A program made the translations under genes and the position numbers. Below, one piece after another: positions 42,915 to 51,681 of a stretch of DNA of 64,000 nucleotides. Source of the DNA: Chloroflexaceae bacterium (GTDB lineage: Bacteria; Chloroflexota; Chloroflexia; Chloroflexales; Chloroflexaceae); contig JANWYD010000014.1 in NCBI GenBank assembly GCA_025057155.1, positions 62,001 through 126,000 of the forward strand, written 5' to 3'. The notes under the pieces are model-generated. The model saw only the letters and a program-made list of their open reading frames with translations. It had not been told where the DNA came from and made no database searches. Numbering within the stretch: the first letter of the stretch is position 1; each line of letters opens with the position of its first letter.

Positions 42915-43904
42915 CTACAAGTCCCTACCTCTCCCCGTCAACGCCGTCAGCACCTCGGCGGCGCCCTGCGCCAGCAAGGCTTCGGCCAGGGCCGTTCCCA
43001 GGCTCTCGGCTGCCTCAACCGGGCCGGACTGCTCGCCGCGGACCACGGTGGATCCGTCGAGGGAACCGACGAGACCGCGGAGGCGCAGGCGATCCGGCGC
43101 GTCGGGGGTGGCATAGGCGGCAATGGGCACCTGACAGCCGCCTTCGAGGCGGCGCAGGAAGGCCCGCTCGGCCAGCGCGGCGGCGCGGCTCGGCCCGTGA
43201 TCGAGGGGGGCGAGCAGGGCCTGGGTGTCGGCATCGTCGGCGCGGCACTCAATGACCAGAATGCCCTGGGCCACAGCGGGCAGCATAGTTTCGGCGGGCA
43301 CCGGGGCGGCCACGAAGGTCGCGCCGTCGCTGCGCAGGCGCCCGGCGGCGTCGAACAGGCCCAGGCGCTCCAGGCCCGCCGTAGCCAGCACCAGCGCGTC
43401 GAACCGTCCCTCGGCCAGCTTGCGCAGCCGGGTGTCCACATTCCCGCGCACGTCGCGCAGCTCCAGATCGGGCCGCAGGGCGCGGATCTGGCAGGCGCGG
43501 CGCAGCGAACTGGTGCCCACCACCGCGCCGCGCGGCAGGGCCTCGAGGGTGGCCTGATCCGGCGCCAGGGCACCCTCTCGCAGCACCAGCATGTCGCGCG
43601 GATCGACCCGTTCGGGGAAGGCGGCGAGGATCAGGCCATCGGGGATGACCGAGGGCATATCCTTGCAACTGTGGACGCAGAAGTCCACTTCTTCATCCAG
43701 GAGCGCCTGCTCAAGCTCTTTGACGAACAATCCCTTGTCACCAACGGCGGAGAGGGCGACATCGAGGATACGGTCGCCGCGGGTGGTAATGACGCGCAAC
43801 TCCACCTCCAGGCCGGGATGTGCGGCGCGCAGGGCATCGGCGATCATGGTTGACTGGACCAGGGCCAGACGTGAGCCCCGCGTCCCGAGGATGCGTTTGG
43901 GCAT
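42915..43904 (-). CDS. hemC: Hydroxymethylbilane synthase (porphobilinogen deaminase)
   Basis: A 329-residue enzyme. RILGTRGSRLALVQS is the usual start; TRGDRILDVALSAVGDKGLFVKELE, SSLRRACQIRALRP and RGNVDTRLRKL follow. The dipyrromethane cofactor Cys is Cys257 in RRLEGGCQVPIAAYA. The segment normally reading VHSMKD or VHSLKD is CVHSCKDMP here, an unusual extra Cys beside the active site. It links four porphobilinogens into hydroxymethylbilane. Its stop codon lies at the edge of an octamer array. Confidence 0.96.
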   Translation of the reverse strand: MPKRILGTRGSRLALVQSTMIADALRAAHPGLEVELRVITTRGDRILDVALSAVGDKGLFVKELEQALLDEEVDFCVHSCKDMPSVIPDGLILAAFPERVDPRDMLVLREGALAPDQATLEALPRGAVVGTSSLRRACQIRALRPDLELRDVRGNVDTRLRKLAEGRFDALVLATAGLERLGLFDAAGRLRSDGATFVAAPVPAETMLPAVAQGILVIECRADDADTQALLAPLDHGPSRAAALAERAFLRRLEGGCQVPIAAYATPDAPDRLRLRGLVGSLDGSTVVRGEQSGPVEAAESLGTALAEALLAQGAAEVLTALTGRGRDL

Positions 43905-43948
43905 AGACTCTCCGCCGTGGTTCGGAAGGCCGCCGGAGTGGCCTTATA

Positions 43949-44090
43949 TGTCTGTCAACAAAGTTTTTCGCTAAACCTCTACCCCCGCCCCGGCCCTCCC
44001 CCAGCGGGGGAGGGCGCCCGGCTCCTTCCCCCGCCGGGGGAGGAAACTGGGAGAGAGGCGGAAATGCCAGAAAACTTGCTTTACAAACTA
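43949..44090. repeat. Family A repeat, copy 8
   Basis: From TGTCTGTCAACAAAGTTTTTCGC to CCAGAAAACTTGC plus TTTACAAACTA. The termini are more degraded than in other copies. It fills half of the hemA-hemC gap. A GCCCGCGCCCT / GGGGCGCGGGC hairpin follows at 44128-44160. Confidence 0.75.
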
Positions 44091-44127
44091 CTGATGGCGT
44101 GTAAGCAACTGATCGGCCTATCCCCCT

Positions 44128-44160
44128 GCCCGCGCCCTGAGCCGGTCGAGGGGCGCGGGC
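44128..44160 (-). promoter_or_regulatory. GC-rich hairpin after hemA
   Basis: GCCCGCGCCC (44128-44137) pairs with GGGCGCGGGC (44151-44160). It lies 60 bp past the hemA stop and has no T-run, so a terminator role is uncertain. Confidence 0.4.
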
Positions 44161-44221
44161 CGCTGGTATACCCGGAAAGAGGTGCAGAAACTTGATCAGG
44201 CCGTCGCGCGCCGTCCGTGCG

Positions 44222-45550
44222 TCAGCGCTCCACTGTTGAAGGCGAAGGCTCCAGATTGAACAGATCGCGCACCATGGCCGCGTAGCGCATCCCGTCGCCT
44301 TCGGCGGCGGCGTCGCGCAGGCGGCGGGTGGGCATATGCAGCAGTTTGTTGACGATGCTGCGGGTGAGGGCCTCGATCACCGTGCGTTGTTCGGGTGAAA
44401 GATCAGCCAGACGACGCAAGGCCCGTTCCAGTTCAGCGTTGCGGAGCGCCTCGGCATGCTCGCGGAGCATCGTCAGCGCCGGCACCGCCTCCTGGGTGCG
44501 CACCCAGGCCCGGAAGGCACGCATCTCTTCGAGGATGATCTCCTCGGCCCGCTGGGCGGCCTGGGCGCGCTGGCCCAGGGTGGCCTGCACCACGTCTTGC
44601 AGGTCGTCAACGGTGTATACATAGGCGCCGGGCACGCTGGCAACATCAGGATGGATGTCGCGAGGCACCGCCAGATCGATCAGCAGCATCTCAGGGCGGG
44701 GCGCTGCGCCGTTCACCGCGCATGCCAGGGTCTTGACCGCCAGGGCTTCGCTGATGTGCTCGCGGTAGATGATCGGCACGGGGGCGGAGGTGGAACTGAT
44801 CACAATATCGGCGCGAGGCAGCACCGTAGACAGTTCTTCCAGGCCATAGGCGGTGGCGCCGTAGCGCTCGGCCAGTTCCCGGGCGCGCGCGGTGGTGCGA
44901 TTGACGATCATCAGCCGGTCGGCGCCGTTGGCGAGCAGGTTCTGGGCCGCCAGTTCGCTCACCTCGCCGCCGCCGATGAGCAGCACCACACGGCCCTTCA
45001 ACTCGCCGAGGCGCTGCCGGGCCAGTTCCACGCCGGCCTGGGAGATGCTCGCCGCGCCCTGCCCCAGGGCTGTCTCCGAACGGGCGCGCTTGCCGGCCAC
45101 CAGCGCATGCTGGAACAGACGATGCAGCATCGGACCGGCGGTGCCAGCGGCCTGGGCCTGCTCATACGCGGTGCGCACCTGCCCCTGGATCTGGGCCTCG
45201 CCAAGGACCAGGGAGCGCAATCCGGCCGCGGTAGCGCAGAGATGGCGCGCCACGTCCTCACCATTGTAAAAGTACAGCGTATGGGCGAATTCGCGTTCCT
45301 CAACACCGTGAAACTCGGCCAGAAAACTCACCAGACTCTGTGCCGTACTGCCCGCGTGGCTCACGCCGTAGATCTCCACGCGGTTGCAAGTTGAGAGGAT
45401 AGCCGCCTCGGCCAGCAGCGGCGGAGCGTCACCACTCTTGCCGGTGAGCCGCGCCAGCGCGGCGGTGATGTCAGTGGTGGAAAACGCCAGCCGCTCGCGG
45501 ATCTCCACCGGCGCGGTGGTATGATCGAGGCCGGCGAGAAGGAGCTTCAT
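44222..45550 (-). CDS. hemA: Glutamyl-tRNA reductase
   Basis: About 442 residues from the ATG at 45550. [21 protein letters not shown] starts the protein. The catalytic Cys55 is in [38 protein letters not shown] and [19 protein letters not shown] (NADPH domain) follow. The helical dimerisation tail ends near [14 protein letters not shown]. It reduces glutamyl-tRNA to glutamate-1-semialdehyde, the first committed step of the pathway and the usual control point. It heads the hemA-C-D-B-E-L series. Confidence 0.97.
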   Translation of the reverse strand: MKLLLAGLDHTTAPVEIRERLAFSTTDITAALARLTGKSGDAPPLLAEAAILSTCNRVEIYGVSHAGSTAQSLVSFLAEFHGVEEREFAHTLYFYNGEDVARHLCATAAGLRSLVLGEAQIQGQVRTAYEQAQAAGTAGPMLHRLFQHALVAGKRARSETALGQGAASISQAGVELARQRLGELKGRVVLLIGGGEVSELAAQNLLANGADRLMIVNRTTARARELAERYGATAYGLEELSTVLPRADIVISSTSAPVPIIYREHISEALAVKTLACAVNGAAPRPEMLLIDLAVPRDIHPDVASVPGAYVYTVDDLQDVVQATLGQRAQAAQRAEEIILEEMRAFRAWVRTQEAVPALTMLREHAEALRNAELERALRRLADLSPEQRTVIEALTRSIVNKLLHMPTRRLRDAAAEGDGMRYAAMVRDLFNLEPSPSTVER

Positions 45551-45734
45551 GCTCGACCCCCAAATGCTGAGACCAGAGTTCCTGTACCCGCGGAACCCCG
45601 CCCTCCCCATCGCGGGCGAGACCCCGTCCTGCGTCGCGCAACACGTTCGTGAAGAAAATCACGCTTACATGGGCCGCGATCAACCACGGGCGCGCCCGTT
45701 GGCAGACGCGGGGCGCGCCCCGGAGGCAACGGCG

Positions 45735-47096
45735 CTAGACATCGGCCATCGCCAGCGCCGAGGCGGGCGCGGGCGCTCGCCCCGCCACGAAGCCGGGCGC
45801 GTCAACGCGCGCCAGAATACCGATACAGACGAGCAGACCGAAAGCCGACAGCACGAATACGCTGCCGTAGGCAATGGAGGGCGTTCCGGTCATCCAGAGC
45901 ACGACGTCGCGCAGCCCCCCGCCGAGGGCCATACCGACGCCGCGGAAGACGAGTTGCGCCACTGTCCAGAGACCCAGATAGGCCCCGGCGTGGCGATCGG
46001 TGGTCATGGCCATCAGCAACCCGATTGCCCCGACAGTATACACGCCGAAACCCGCGCCGAAGAGGAAGATGGCCGGGATGAGCAGAACCTGCAACTTGAA
46101 GAACCCCGCCACCCCGATGAGCGCCAGCGGCAGTGCGGTGAGAAGCAGACCGAGCCGCGCGGTGGGCGTTTGTTCGTGAGGCGCGCGCCGGCGGGTGATC
46201 ACTGTAGTGACGATCATGCTGATCAGCACCCCCAGCCCCCAGAAGGCGTTGAAGCGCGTGGTCGCGCCCACATCGAGACCGAAGACATCCCCGCCGAACG
46301 GCTCCAGGATGGCGTCCTGAGCGAAGGCGCAGATCGAGCCGAGCGCCAGCAGCATGAAGAAGGCGCGAGGCCGCGGATCAGCCCAGATCATGCGCAGCAG
46401 CGGCAGGAAACCGATCGCCGGCCCGGACTCCGCGCCGCCAGAGGTCGCAGGTGCACGCCGATCCTCGCCTAATACCGAGAAGAGCCAGAAGGGGATGGCC
46501 AGCCCGACCCCGACCAGGACGGTGCGCAAGAAGGCTTCGGGGCTGTAATGCTTCATCACCGCGGCGTAGATCCCCGGCACGATCACCGAGGCTACCAGCA
46601 GCATAATCTGGGCGATGCTCAGGGCCTGGCCGCGCTTGCTCGGCGGAGTGCGGTCACGGATGAGCGCCATGAAGGGGCTGCCGGAGATCAGCGTGCCAAT
46701 GCCGTAGATAAGAAAGGCCAGCGTGGCGAGGATCCATCCAGGGCGCGAGGCCCCGTCTTCAGCAATCTGCACCGTCGCCAGGGGCGTGAGCAGCAGGCCC
46801 ACCACCATGAGGGCCCGTCCGCTCCAGATATACGGCGTCCGATGGCGCCCGAAGATGGGATGGCTGTCGGAGCGGTTACCGGCCCAGATGCTGAGGGGGG
46901 CCAGCAGGTAGCGCAACGCCGAGAGCAGCGCCACCGGCGTGGCGAGCGCCCCCAGATCGCTGATCAGCACCCGGTTCCACACCGCCGAGGTCAGCATGTC
47001 AGAAAAAGCCGAACCGACATGGAACGATCCGATCTTAAAGGTTCGCGGCAGATTCAGCTTTTCGGCCTGGTCGTTACGTTCGGTTGCGTCGTGCAT
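45735..47096 (-). CDS. PucC/BCH2-family major-facilitator protein, first paralogue
   Basis: About 453 residues from the ATG at 47096. A 12-helix MFS protein of the PUCC family: KIGSFHVGSAFSDMLTSAVWNRVLISDLG, GNRSDSHPIFGRHRTPYIWSGRALM, ALGSICAFAQDAILEPFGGDVFGLDV and FNAFWGLGVLISMIVTTV. Members (PucC, LhaA, BCH2) are needed for light-harvesting complex assembly or pigment delivery. It is adjacent to a second paralogue on the same strand, and both lie between hem genes, which supports a pigment role. Substrate not known. Confidence 0.88.
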   Translation of the reverse strand: MHDATERNDQAEKLNLPRTFKIGSFHVGSAFSDMLTSAVWNRVLISDLGALATPVALLSALRYLLAPLSIWAGNRSDSHPIFGRHRTPYIWSGRALMVVGLLLTPLATVQIAEDGASRPGWILATLAFLIYGIGTLISGSPFMALIRDRTPPSKRGQALSIAQIMLLVASVIVPGIYAAVMKHYSPEAFLRTVLVGVGLAIPFWLFSVLGEDRRAPATSGGAESGPAIGFLPLLRMIWADPRPRAFFMLLALGSICAFAQDAILEPFGGDVFGLDVGATTRFNAFWGLGVLISMIVTTVITRRRAPHEQTPTARLGLLLTALPLALIGVAGFFKLQVLLIPAIFLFGAGFGVYTVGAIGLLMAMTTDRHAGAYLGLWTVAQLVFRGVGMALGGGLRDVVLWMTGTPSIAYGSVFVLSAFGLLVCIGILARVDAPGFVAGRAPAPASALAMADV

Positions 47097-47203
47097 CGCG
47101 TTAACCCCCGCCAGAACATTCGGTCCTCGGGCGCTTCTCGCGGCGATCACCCCTGGCAGCCGGCCCACCGCTCCAGATGCGCCATACCCTATTAGCAATC
47201 TCG

Positions 47204-48505
47204 CTAGGCGTCGCCGGCGACGGCGATCAGTTCGGACAGCGTGACCTCCTGCTCGCCCCGGAAGGTTGCGGGGTCAATCTGGCGCAGCAGCACAAGGGTA
47301 ACACAGAGTATCAGCCCCTCGAGCAGGAACACCACCCCGTACCCGGCGACGGGATTGGCGAGGACGGCGGTGGCGATGTCGCGCACCACGCTGGCCAGGA
47401 AGTTCCCCGTTCCCCGCGCCGCGGCATCGGCGATGCCCCAGGCGCCGATGAACAGTCCGGCGTTGGCCGGCGTGGTCATATCGAGCATGAGCGCCAGGTT
47501 GGTGGTGGTGGCGATCCCCGTGCCGAAGCCCAGGATGGCCACTCCCGGCACGAAGAGCGCCTCGACATGCAGCAGGCCGCTCAGCGTGATCGTGAAGAAG
47601 CCCAGGGCCGCCAGCGAGGACCCCAGCGTGGCCCCGGCTTTCTTGCTGAGGAAGCGGCTAAGCACAAAACCATACAGCAGCAACGCCAGCAACGTCGCCC
47701 CGCCCCACACCGCGGTCAACTGGGTTGTCTGGCGCACGCTCATGCCGAAGGCTTTGGCGCCAAACGGCTCCAGCAACACATCCTGGCCGAGAATGGCCGC
47801 CAGGAGGAGTGTCAGGTACACGAAGAAGAGTCGCGCCTGGGGATTGCTCACTACCGCCCCGATGGCCTCGCGCGGGCTGTGGCGTTCGCCGGGGCGGGCC
47901 GTCTGGCCGCGCGGCTCCAGGCCGATCAGCCCCAGGAAGCCCAGCGTCAGCGCGATGCCGCCAGCGGTGAAGAAGACGCGCACCAGCAGTCCCGGATCGT
48001 AGTGCTCCATCGCTCGCCCGGCAATGATCGCCGTGGCGATCACCGCGGTGATCATCATGAACCACATCACCGCGATGGTGCGGGAGCGCTGGCTCTCGTT
48101 CGACATATCGCTGGCAAGGGAGAGATAGGAGACTACGGCCAGGTTGTACCCGATGCCCCAGATCAGGAAGGCGACGAAGGCGAAGGCCAGCCCAGGCCAG
48201 AAGTTGGCGTCCATCGCCAGCGCGGCGATGGGGGTGAGCACCGAGCCGCCCACGCAGAGCAGCAGGCCGGCGGCGATGTAGGGCGTGCGCCGGTAGCCCC
48301 ACAGGGGATGGGTGTCAGAGAACTGCCCGATCACCATCTGCATCGGCGACAGCAGGTGGGGAAGGATGATCAGCCCCGCCACGATCGTCGCCAGGATGCC
48401 GAGTTCGTGGATCATCACCCGGTTCAGGACACTGGTGATCGGGACCAGGCTGATCGCCACCGCCATGTGGATCAGGCCGAGCCGGAAGTTCTTGAACAGG
48501 GTCAT
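47204..48505 (-). CDS. PucC/BCH2-family major-facilitator protein, second paralogue
   Basis: About 433 residues from the ATG at 48505. Same family as the neighbour: VLNRVMIHELGILATIVAGL, GQFSDTHPLWGYRRTPYIAAG, AILGQDVLLEPFGAKAFGMSV, TAVWGGATLLALLLYGF and GFGTGIATTTNLALMLDMT. The two proteins diverge widely outside these motifs, so the duplication is old or they were brought together. A possible division of work is between two antenna types or between antenna and reaction centre. It lies 107 bp upstream of the first paralogue. Confidence 0.88.
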   Translation of the reverse strand: MTLFKNFRLGLIHMAVAISLVPITSVLNRVMIHELGILATIVAGLIILPHLLSPMQMVIGQFSDTHPLWGYRRTPYIAAGLLLCVGGSVLTPIAALAMDANFWPGLAFAFVAFLIWGIGYNLAVVSYLSLASDMSNESQRSRTIAVMWFMMITAVIATAIIAGRAMEHYDPGLLVRVFFTAGGIALTLGFLGLIGLEPRGQTARPGERHSPREAIGAVVSNPQARLFFVYLTLLLAAILGQDVLLEPFGAKAFGMSVRQTTQLTAVWGGATLLALLLYGFVLSRFLSKKAGATLGSSLAALGFFTITLSGLLHVEALFVPGVAILGFGTGIATTTNLALMLDMTTPANAGLFIGAWGIADAAARGTGNFLASVVRDIATAVLANPVAGYGVVFLLEGLILCVTLVLLRQIDPATFRGEQEVTLSELIAVAGDA

Positions 48506-48519
48506 CGCGCGCTCCTCAG

Positions 48520-48590
48520 GTGAACCTGCGGGGAAACCGGTCTCCCCACCCACTGCCAGGGAGAAACGGGTTCCCCTGCGCCTCTCGTTA
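48520..48590. repeat. Family C palindrome, copy 10 (doubled)
   Basis: GCGGGGAAACCGG then TCTCCCCACCC, followed by GGGAGAAACGGG then TTCCCCTGCGCC: two adjacent palindromic units between hemY and pucC2. Confidence 0.6.
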
Positions 48591-48593
48591 TCC

Positions 48594-50003
48594 TTAATTT
48601 GCCGCTACGCTTTCAGCACGCCCCGCCAGAAGCTCGCCGATCCGGTCGGCCAGGGCCACGCCGTTGTGCCAGCACTTCGGCACGCCTACTCCGCCCCGGT
48701 AGCTGCCCAGGAAGGCCAGGCCCGGCTGCTCGCGCTCCAGGCGTTCGAGTTCGGCGATGCGCGCGTCGTGCCCGAAGGTGTACTGGGCAATGGCCCGCTC
48801 CCAGCGGGTGGCGTGGGTCAGTTCCGGGTCGCCCGCGGCCCCGAGCACGGCAGCATTCTCAGCCACGGCGGTGGCGATCAGGTCGGCGTCGCTCTGCAGG
48901 GCCAGTTCAGGCGCCAGGGCGCCGCCCATCAGCGTCGTGGTCAGCACCCGTCCCGCCGGGGCGCGCCCGGCGAACAGCGACGAGGACCAGAGGATGCCCA
49001 GGAAGCGCCGCCGTTCCGAGGAGGGGGCCAGCACGCCGAAGCCGTCCAGGGGATGTTGCACCTGCTCGCGGCGGTAGCCCAGTTGCACCACGGAGACCGG
49101 GGCGTATGGAATGCCGCGCAACGCCGCCGCCGCCCGCGCGTCCAGTTCCTCCACCAGCCCGGCGGCGGCGTAGGCCGGCAGGGCCAGGATCACCGCGCGG
49201 GCCTCCAGCGTCTCAGGCAGCCGCTCGCGCTCAACGGTCACCTGCCAGAGGGCGCCGTCGGGGCGCACCGCAGTGGCCCGGGCGTTGCACCAGACCCGCC
49301 GCGGTCCCAGGGCCGCGGCGATGGCCCGCGGCCACTCGGCGATGCCGCCGGGGAAGCTGAAGGTCAGGCTGCGCATCTTTGGACCTCTGGGCGCGCCGGG
49401 CGCGGGCTTCTTTCGCCCGCTGAGCATGCCCTTGATGATGCTGCCGGCGCGCTGCTCGGCTTCCCAGAGGGTGGGGAAGGCCGCCTTGACGGAGATCTGC
49501 GCCGGATTGCCGGCGTACACGCCTGAGACGAAGGGGTCAACCAGGCGCGCTGCAGGCTCGGGTCCGAGCCGCCGGGCGAAGAAGCTCGCCACGCTCTCGT
49601 CGCCGCCGGTGGCGCGGGGGATGAACGGCTCGCGGAAGATCCGCAGCTTCGCTGCGCCGGAGAGCAACGGCGTGCGCGCCAGACCCACCGGAGACATAGG
49701 GATCTCCTCGGGCTTGCCATTGAGCAAGATATAGCGTCGCTTGCCCCGGCGATCGGCGGGGAGCAACCGCCCTAGCAACCCCAGGTCGGCGAACTCGGCC
49801 CACAGACGCGGGTCCTTTGTGGCAGCGGTATTGGGGCCGCAGTCCAGCACATACCCTTCCGGGGTGACGATGCTGCGCATCACCCCGCCGACCTCCGGGG
49901 CGGCCTCGATCACCAGCACCTCGAGGCCGCGCTTGAAGAGGGTATAGGCTGCGCTCAGGCCGCTGATCCCCCCGCCGACAATGATGGCATCGTAGGTCTC
50001 CAT
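48594..50003 (-). CDS. hemY: Protoporphyrinogen oxidase, oxygen-dependent (HemY type)
   Basis: About 469 residues from the ATG at 50003. The N-terminal FAD-binding motif is DAIIVGGGISGLSAAYTLFKRG, followed by VIEAAPEVGGVMRS and DCGPNTAATKDPRLW. FVSGVYAGNPAQISVKAAFPTLW is the conserved centre of PPO enzymes, and FLGSYRGGVGVPKCWHNGVALADRIGELL the C-terminal FAD-contact region. It oxidises protoporphyrinogen IX to protoporphyrin IX with O2. It follows hemN with 51 bp spacing. Confidence 0.92.
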   Translation of the reverse strand: METYDAIIVGGGISGLSAAYTLFKRGLEVLVIEAAPEVGGVMRSIVTPEGYVLDCGPNTAATKDPRLWAEFADLGLLGRLLPADRRGKRRYILLNGKPEEIPMSPVGLARTPLLSGAAKLRIFREPFIPRATGGDESVASFFARRLGPEPAARLVDPFVSGVYAGNPAQISVKAAFPTLWEAEQRAGSIIKGMLSGRKKPAPGAPRGPKMRSLTFSFPGGIAEWPRAIAAALGPRRVWCNARATAVRPDGALWQVTVERERLPETLEARAVILALPAYAAAGLVEELDARAAAALRGIPYAPVSVVQLGYRREQVQHPLDGFGVLAPSSERRRFLGILWSSSLFAGRAPAGRVLTTTLMGGALAPELALQSDADLIATAVAENAAVLGAAGDPELTHATRWERAIAQYTFGHDARIAELERLEREQPGLAFLGSYRGGVGVPKCWHNGVALADRIGELLAGRAESVAAN

Positions 50004-50054
50004 AGCGTTGCCTTTCCTCACCGCAGGCAGGCTCGCCGCGCGGCGCGAGCCGCC

Positions 50055-51422
50055 CTAGATCGTCCGTGAGAAGAGCGGTCGCTCCGCCGTGCGCGCCAGG
50101 TAGGCGTCCAGTTCCATACACAGGTTGCGCAGGAAGAAGCGCCCCAGATCGGTGACCACGATCCGCTCGCCGTCCACCTGCACCAGGCCCTCCTCGGCGT
50201 GGGCGGCGACGCGTTCGATGGCCTCGATCATGGCCTCGTCGCCCCCGTCGAGGGCGGTGCTGAGCGGCAGTTCCAGGTTGCACATCAGATGGGTGATCGC
50301 CGCGCGCCGGCGCCAGTCGTCATCGCTGAGCCAGTGGCCGCGCACGATCGGCAGGCGGCCCTCGTCAATCGCCTTCTGGTAGCGCCCCAGGTGCGCGTCG
50401 GTCTGGGCGAAGCAGCCGCCCAGATCGCCGATGGCGCTCATTCCCAGCCCTAGCAGGTGCGGCGCGGGGCGCACGGTGTAACCCATGAAGTTGCGGTGCA
50501 GCCGTTTCTCGCGGGCGGCCACCGCCAGTTCATCGGAGGCCAGCGCGAAGTGGTCCATCCCGATCCAGTCGTAGCCCGCCGAGGTGAAGCGTTGCACCGC
50601 CTGCTGGAAGAGGCCGAACTTGGCGTAGGGCGAGGGCAGCCCGGCGGCGTCCACCCGCTTCTGGTTGGGGCGCGCCTGGGGAAGATGGGCGTAACTGAAA
50701 CAGGCCAGCCGGTCCGGGCCAAGGTCAATAATGGCGTCGAGGGTCCGGGCGAAGTTCTCGGTGCTCTGGTAGGGCAGGCCATACACCAGGTCAATGTTGA
50801 CACTGGTGTAGCCCGCCGCGCGGCAGGCGCCGAAGAGCGCAGCGGTCTTCTCGAAGGGCTGAATGCGACCAATCGCCGCCTGCACCTGCGGGTTGATGTC
50901 CTGCACGCCGAGACTCACGCGGTTGAAGCCCAGCTCGCGGTAGAAGGCCGCCTGCTCGGGGCCGCCGAGGCGCGGGTCCATCTCCAGAGCGATCTCGCCG
51001 TCCCGATCTATGGTGAAGGCCGCGTCGAGCATGGCCATCAGGCGGCGCGCCTGAGCCTCGGTCAGGAAGTTCGGCGTGCCTCCACCCCAGTGGAGTTGCA
51101 CCACCCGGCGCCGCTCGCCCAGCAGCGGAGCCACCATGCTCAGCTCCCGCTCAACCCGGTCGAGGTAGGCGTCCACCACGTGGGCGTGCTTCGTCGAGGT
51201 GGCGTTGCAGCCACAGTAGGCGCAGCGCTCGGCGCAAAAGGGAAGGTGGACATAGATGGAGAGGGTCTCGTCGGGCCGGGCGGCGACAGCCGCCAGGGCC
51301 GCGCGATAGTCCGTCTCGCTGAACTGCGCGCTCCACACCGGCACGGTCGGGTAACTGGTGTAGCGAGGACCGGGCTTGTTGTAGCGGTCAATCTGCTCCC
51401 GCGTCACGTGCACAGGGTCCAT
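50055..51422 (-). CDS. hemN: Oxygen-independent coproporphyrinogen III dehydrogenase
   Basis: About 455 residues from the ATG at 51422. A radical-SAM protein: the cluster motif CAERCAYCGC gives Cys63, Cys67 and Cys70, with the additional Cys72 known in HemN. GPRYTSYPTVPVW precedes it. LHWGGGTPNFL, SLGVQDINPQVQAAIGRIQPF, NIDLVYGLPYQSTENFARTL and MGYTVRPAPHLLGLGMSAIGDL match true HemN rather than HemW. It makes protoporphyrinogen IX under anoxic conditions using SAM. Confidence 0.96.
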   Translation of the reverse strand: MDPVHVTREQIDRYNKPGPRYTSYPTVPVWSAQFSETDYRAALAAVAARPDETLSIYVHLPFCAERCAYCGCNATSTKHAHVVDAYLDRVERELSMVAPLLGERRRVVQLHWGGGTPNFLTEAQARRLMAMLDAAFTIDRDGEIALEMDPRLGGPEQAAFYRELGFNRVSLGVQDINPQVQAAIGRIQPFEKTAALFGACRAAGYTSVNIDLVYGLPYQSTENFARTLDAIIDLGPDRLACFSYAHLPQARPNQKRVDAAGLPSPYAKFGLFQQAVQRFTSAGYDWIGMDHFALASDELAVAAREKRLHRNFMGYTVRPAPHLLGLGMSAIGDLGGCFAQTDAHLGRYQKAIDEGRLPIVRGHWLSDDDWRRRAAITHLMCNLELPLSTALDGGDEAMIEAIERVAAHAEEGLVQVDGERIVVTDLGRFFLRNLCMELDAYLARTAERPLFSRTI

Positions 51423-51527
51423 GACCTGTCTCCTGGAGCTGGCGCGTCGGGCGCGCTGGCTCGCCATTGCTTTGCACTATACCTGCGCCATCCGCCACCC
51501 CCGGTGAAGAAACCTCCGCAACGGGTG

Positions 51528-51588
51528 GTGATACGATCACAATTCTACGTAAATCATCACAATTCTTGTTAATTCTTTGTCAAGAATT
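51528..51588 (-). promoter_or_regulatory. Regulatory region between bchH and hemN
   Basis: An AT-rich 70-bp stretch in a GC-rich gap. It holds a perfect palindrome GTGAT-ACG-ATCAC (51528-51540), an inverted repeat AATTCTT (51561-51567) / AAGAATT (51582-51588), and on the minus strand TTGACA (51583-51578), a perfect -35 reading towards hemN. With an 18-bp spacer the -10 would be the poor TGATGA. Two copies of AATTGTGAT lie 22 bp apart on the minus strand. This may be an oxygen- or light-controlled promoter of hemN-hemY. Confidence 0.45.
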
Positions 51589-51681
51589 ATTGAGTTTCGA
51601 TGAGCTGCGAGGAAATCGCTTCCTGGCAGCGTCGTTCCCTCCCCAACCCTCCCCCACCGGGGGAGGGAGGCTGTTTTCCCC

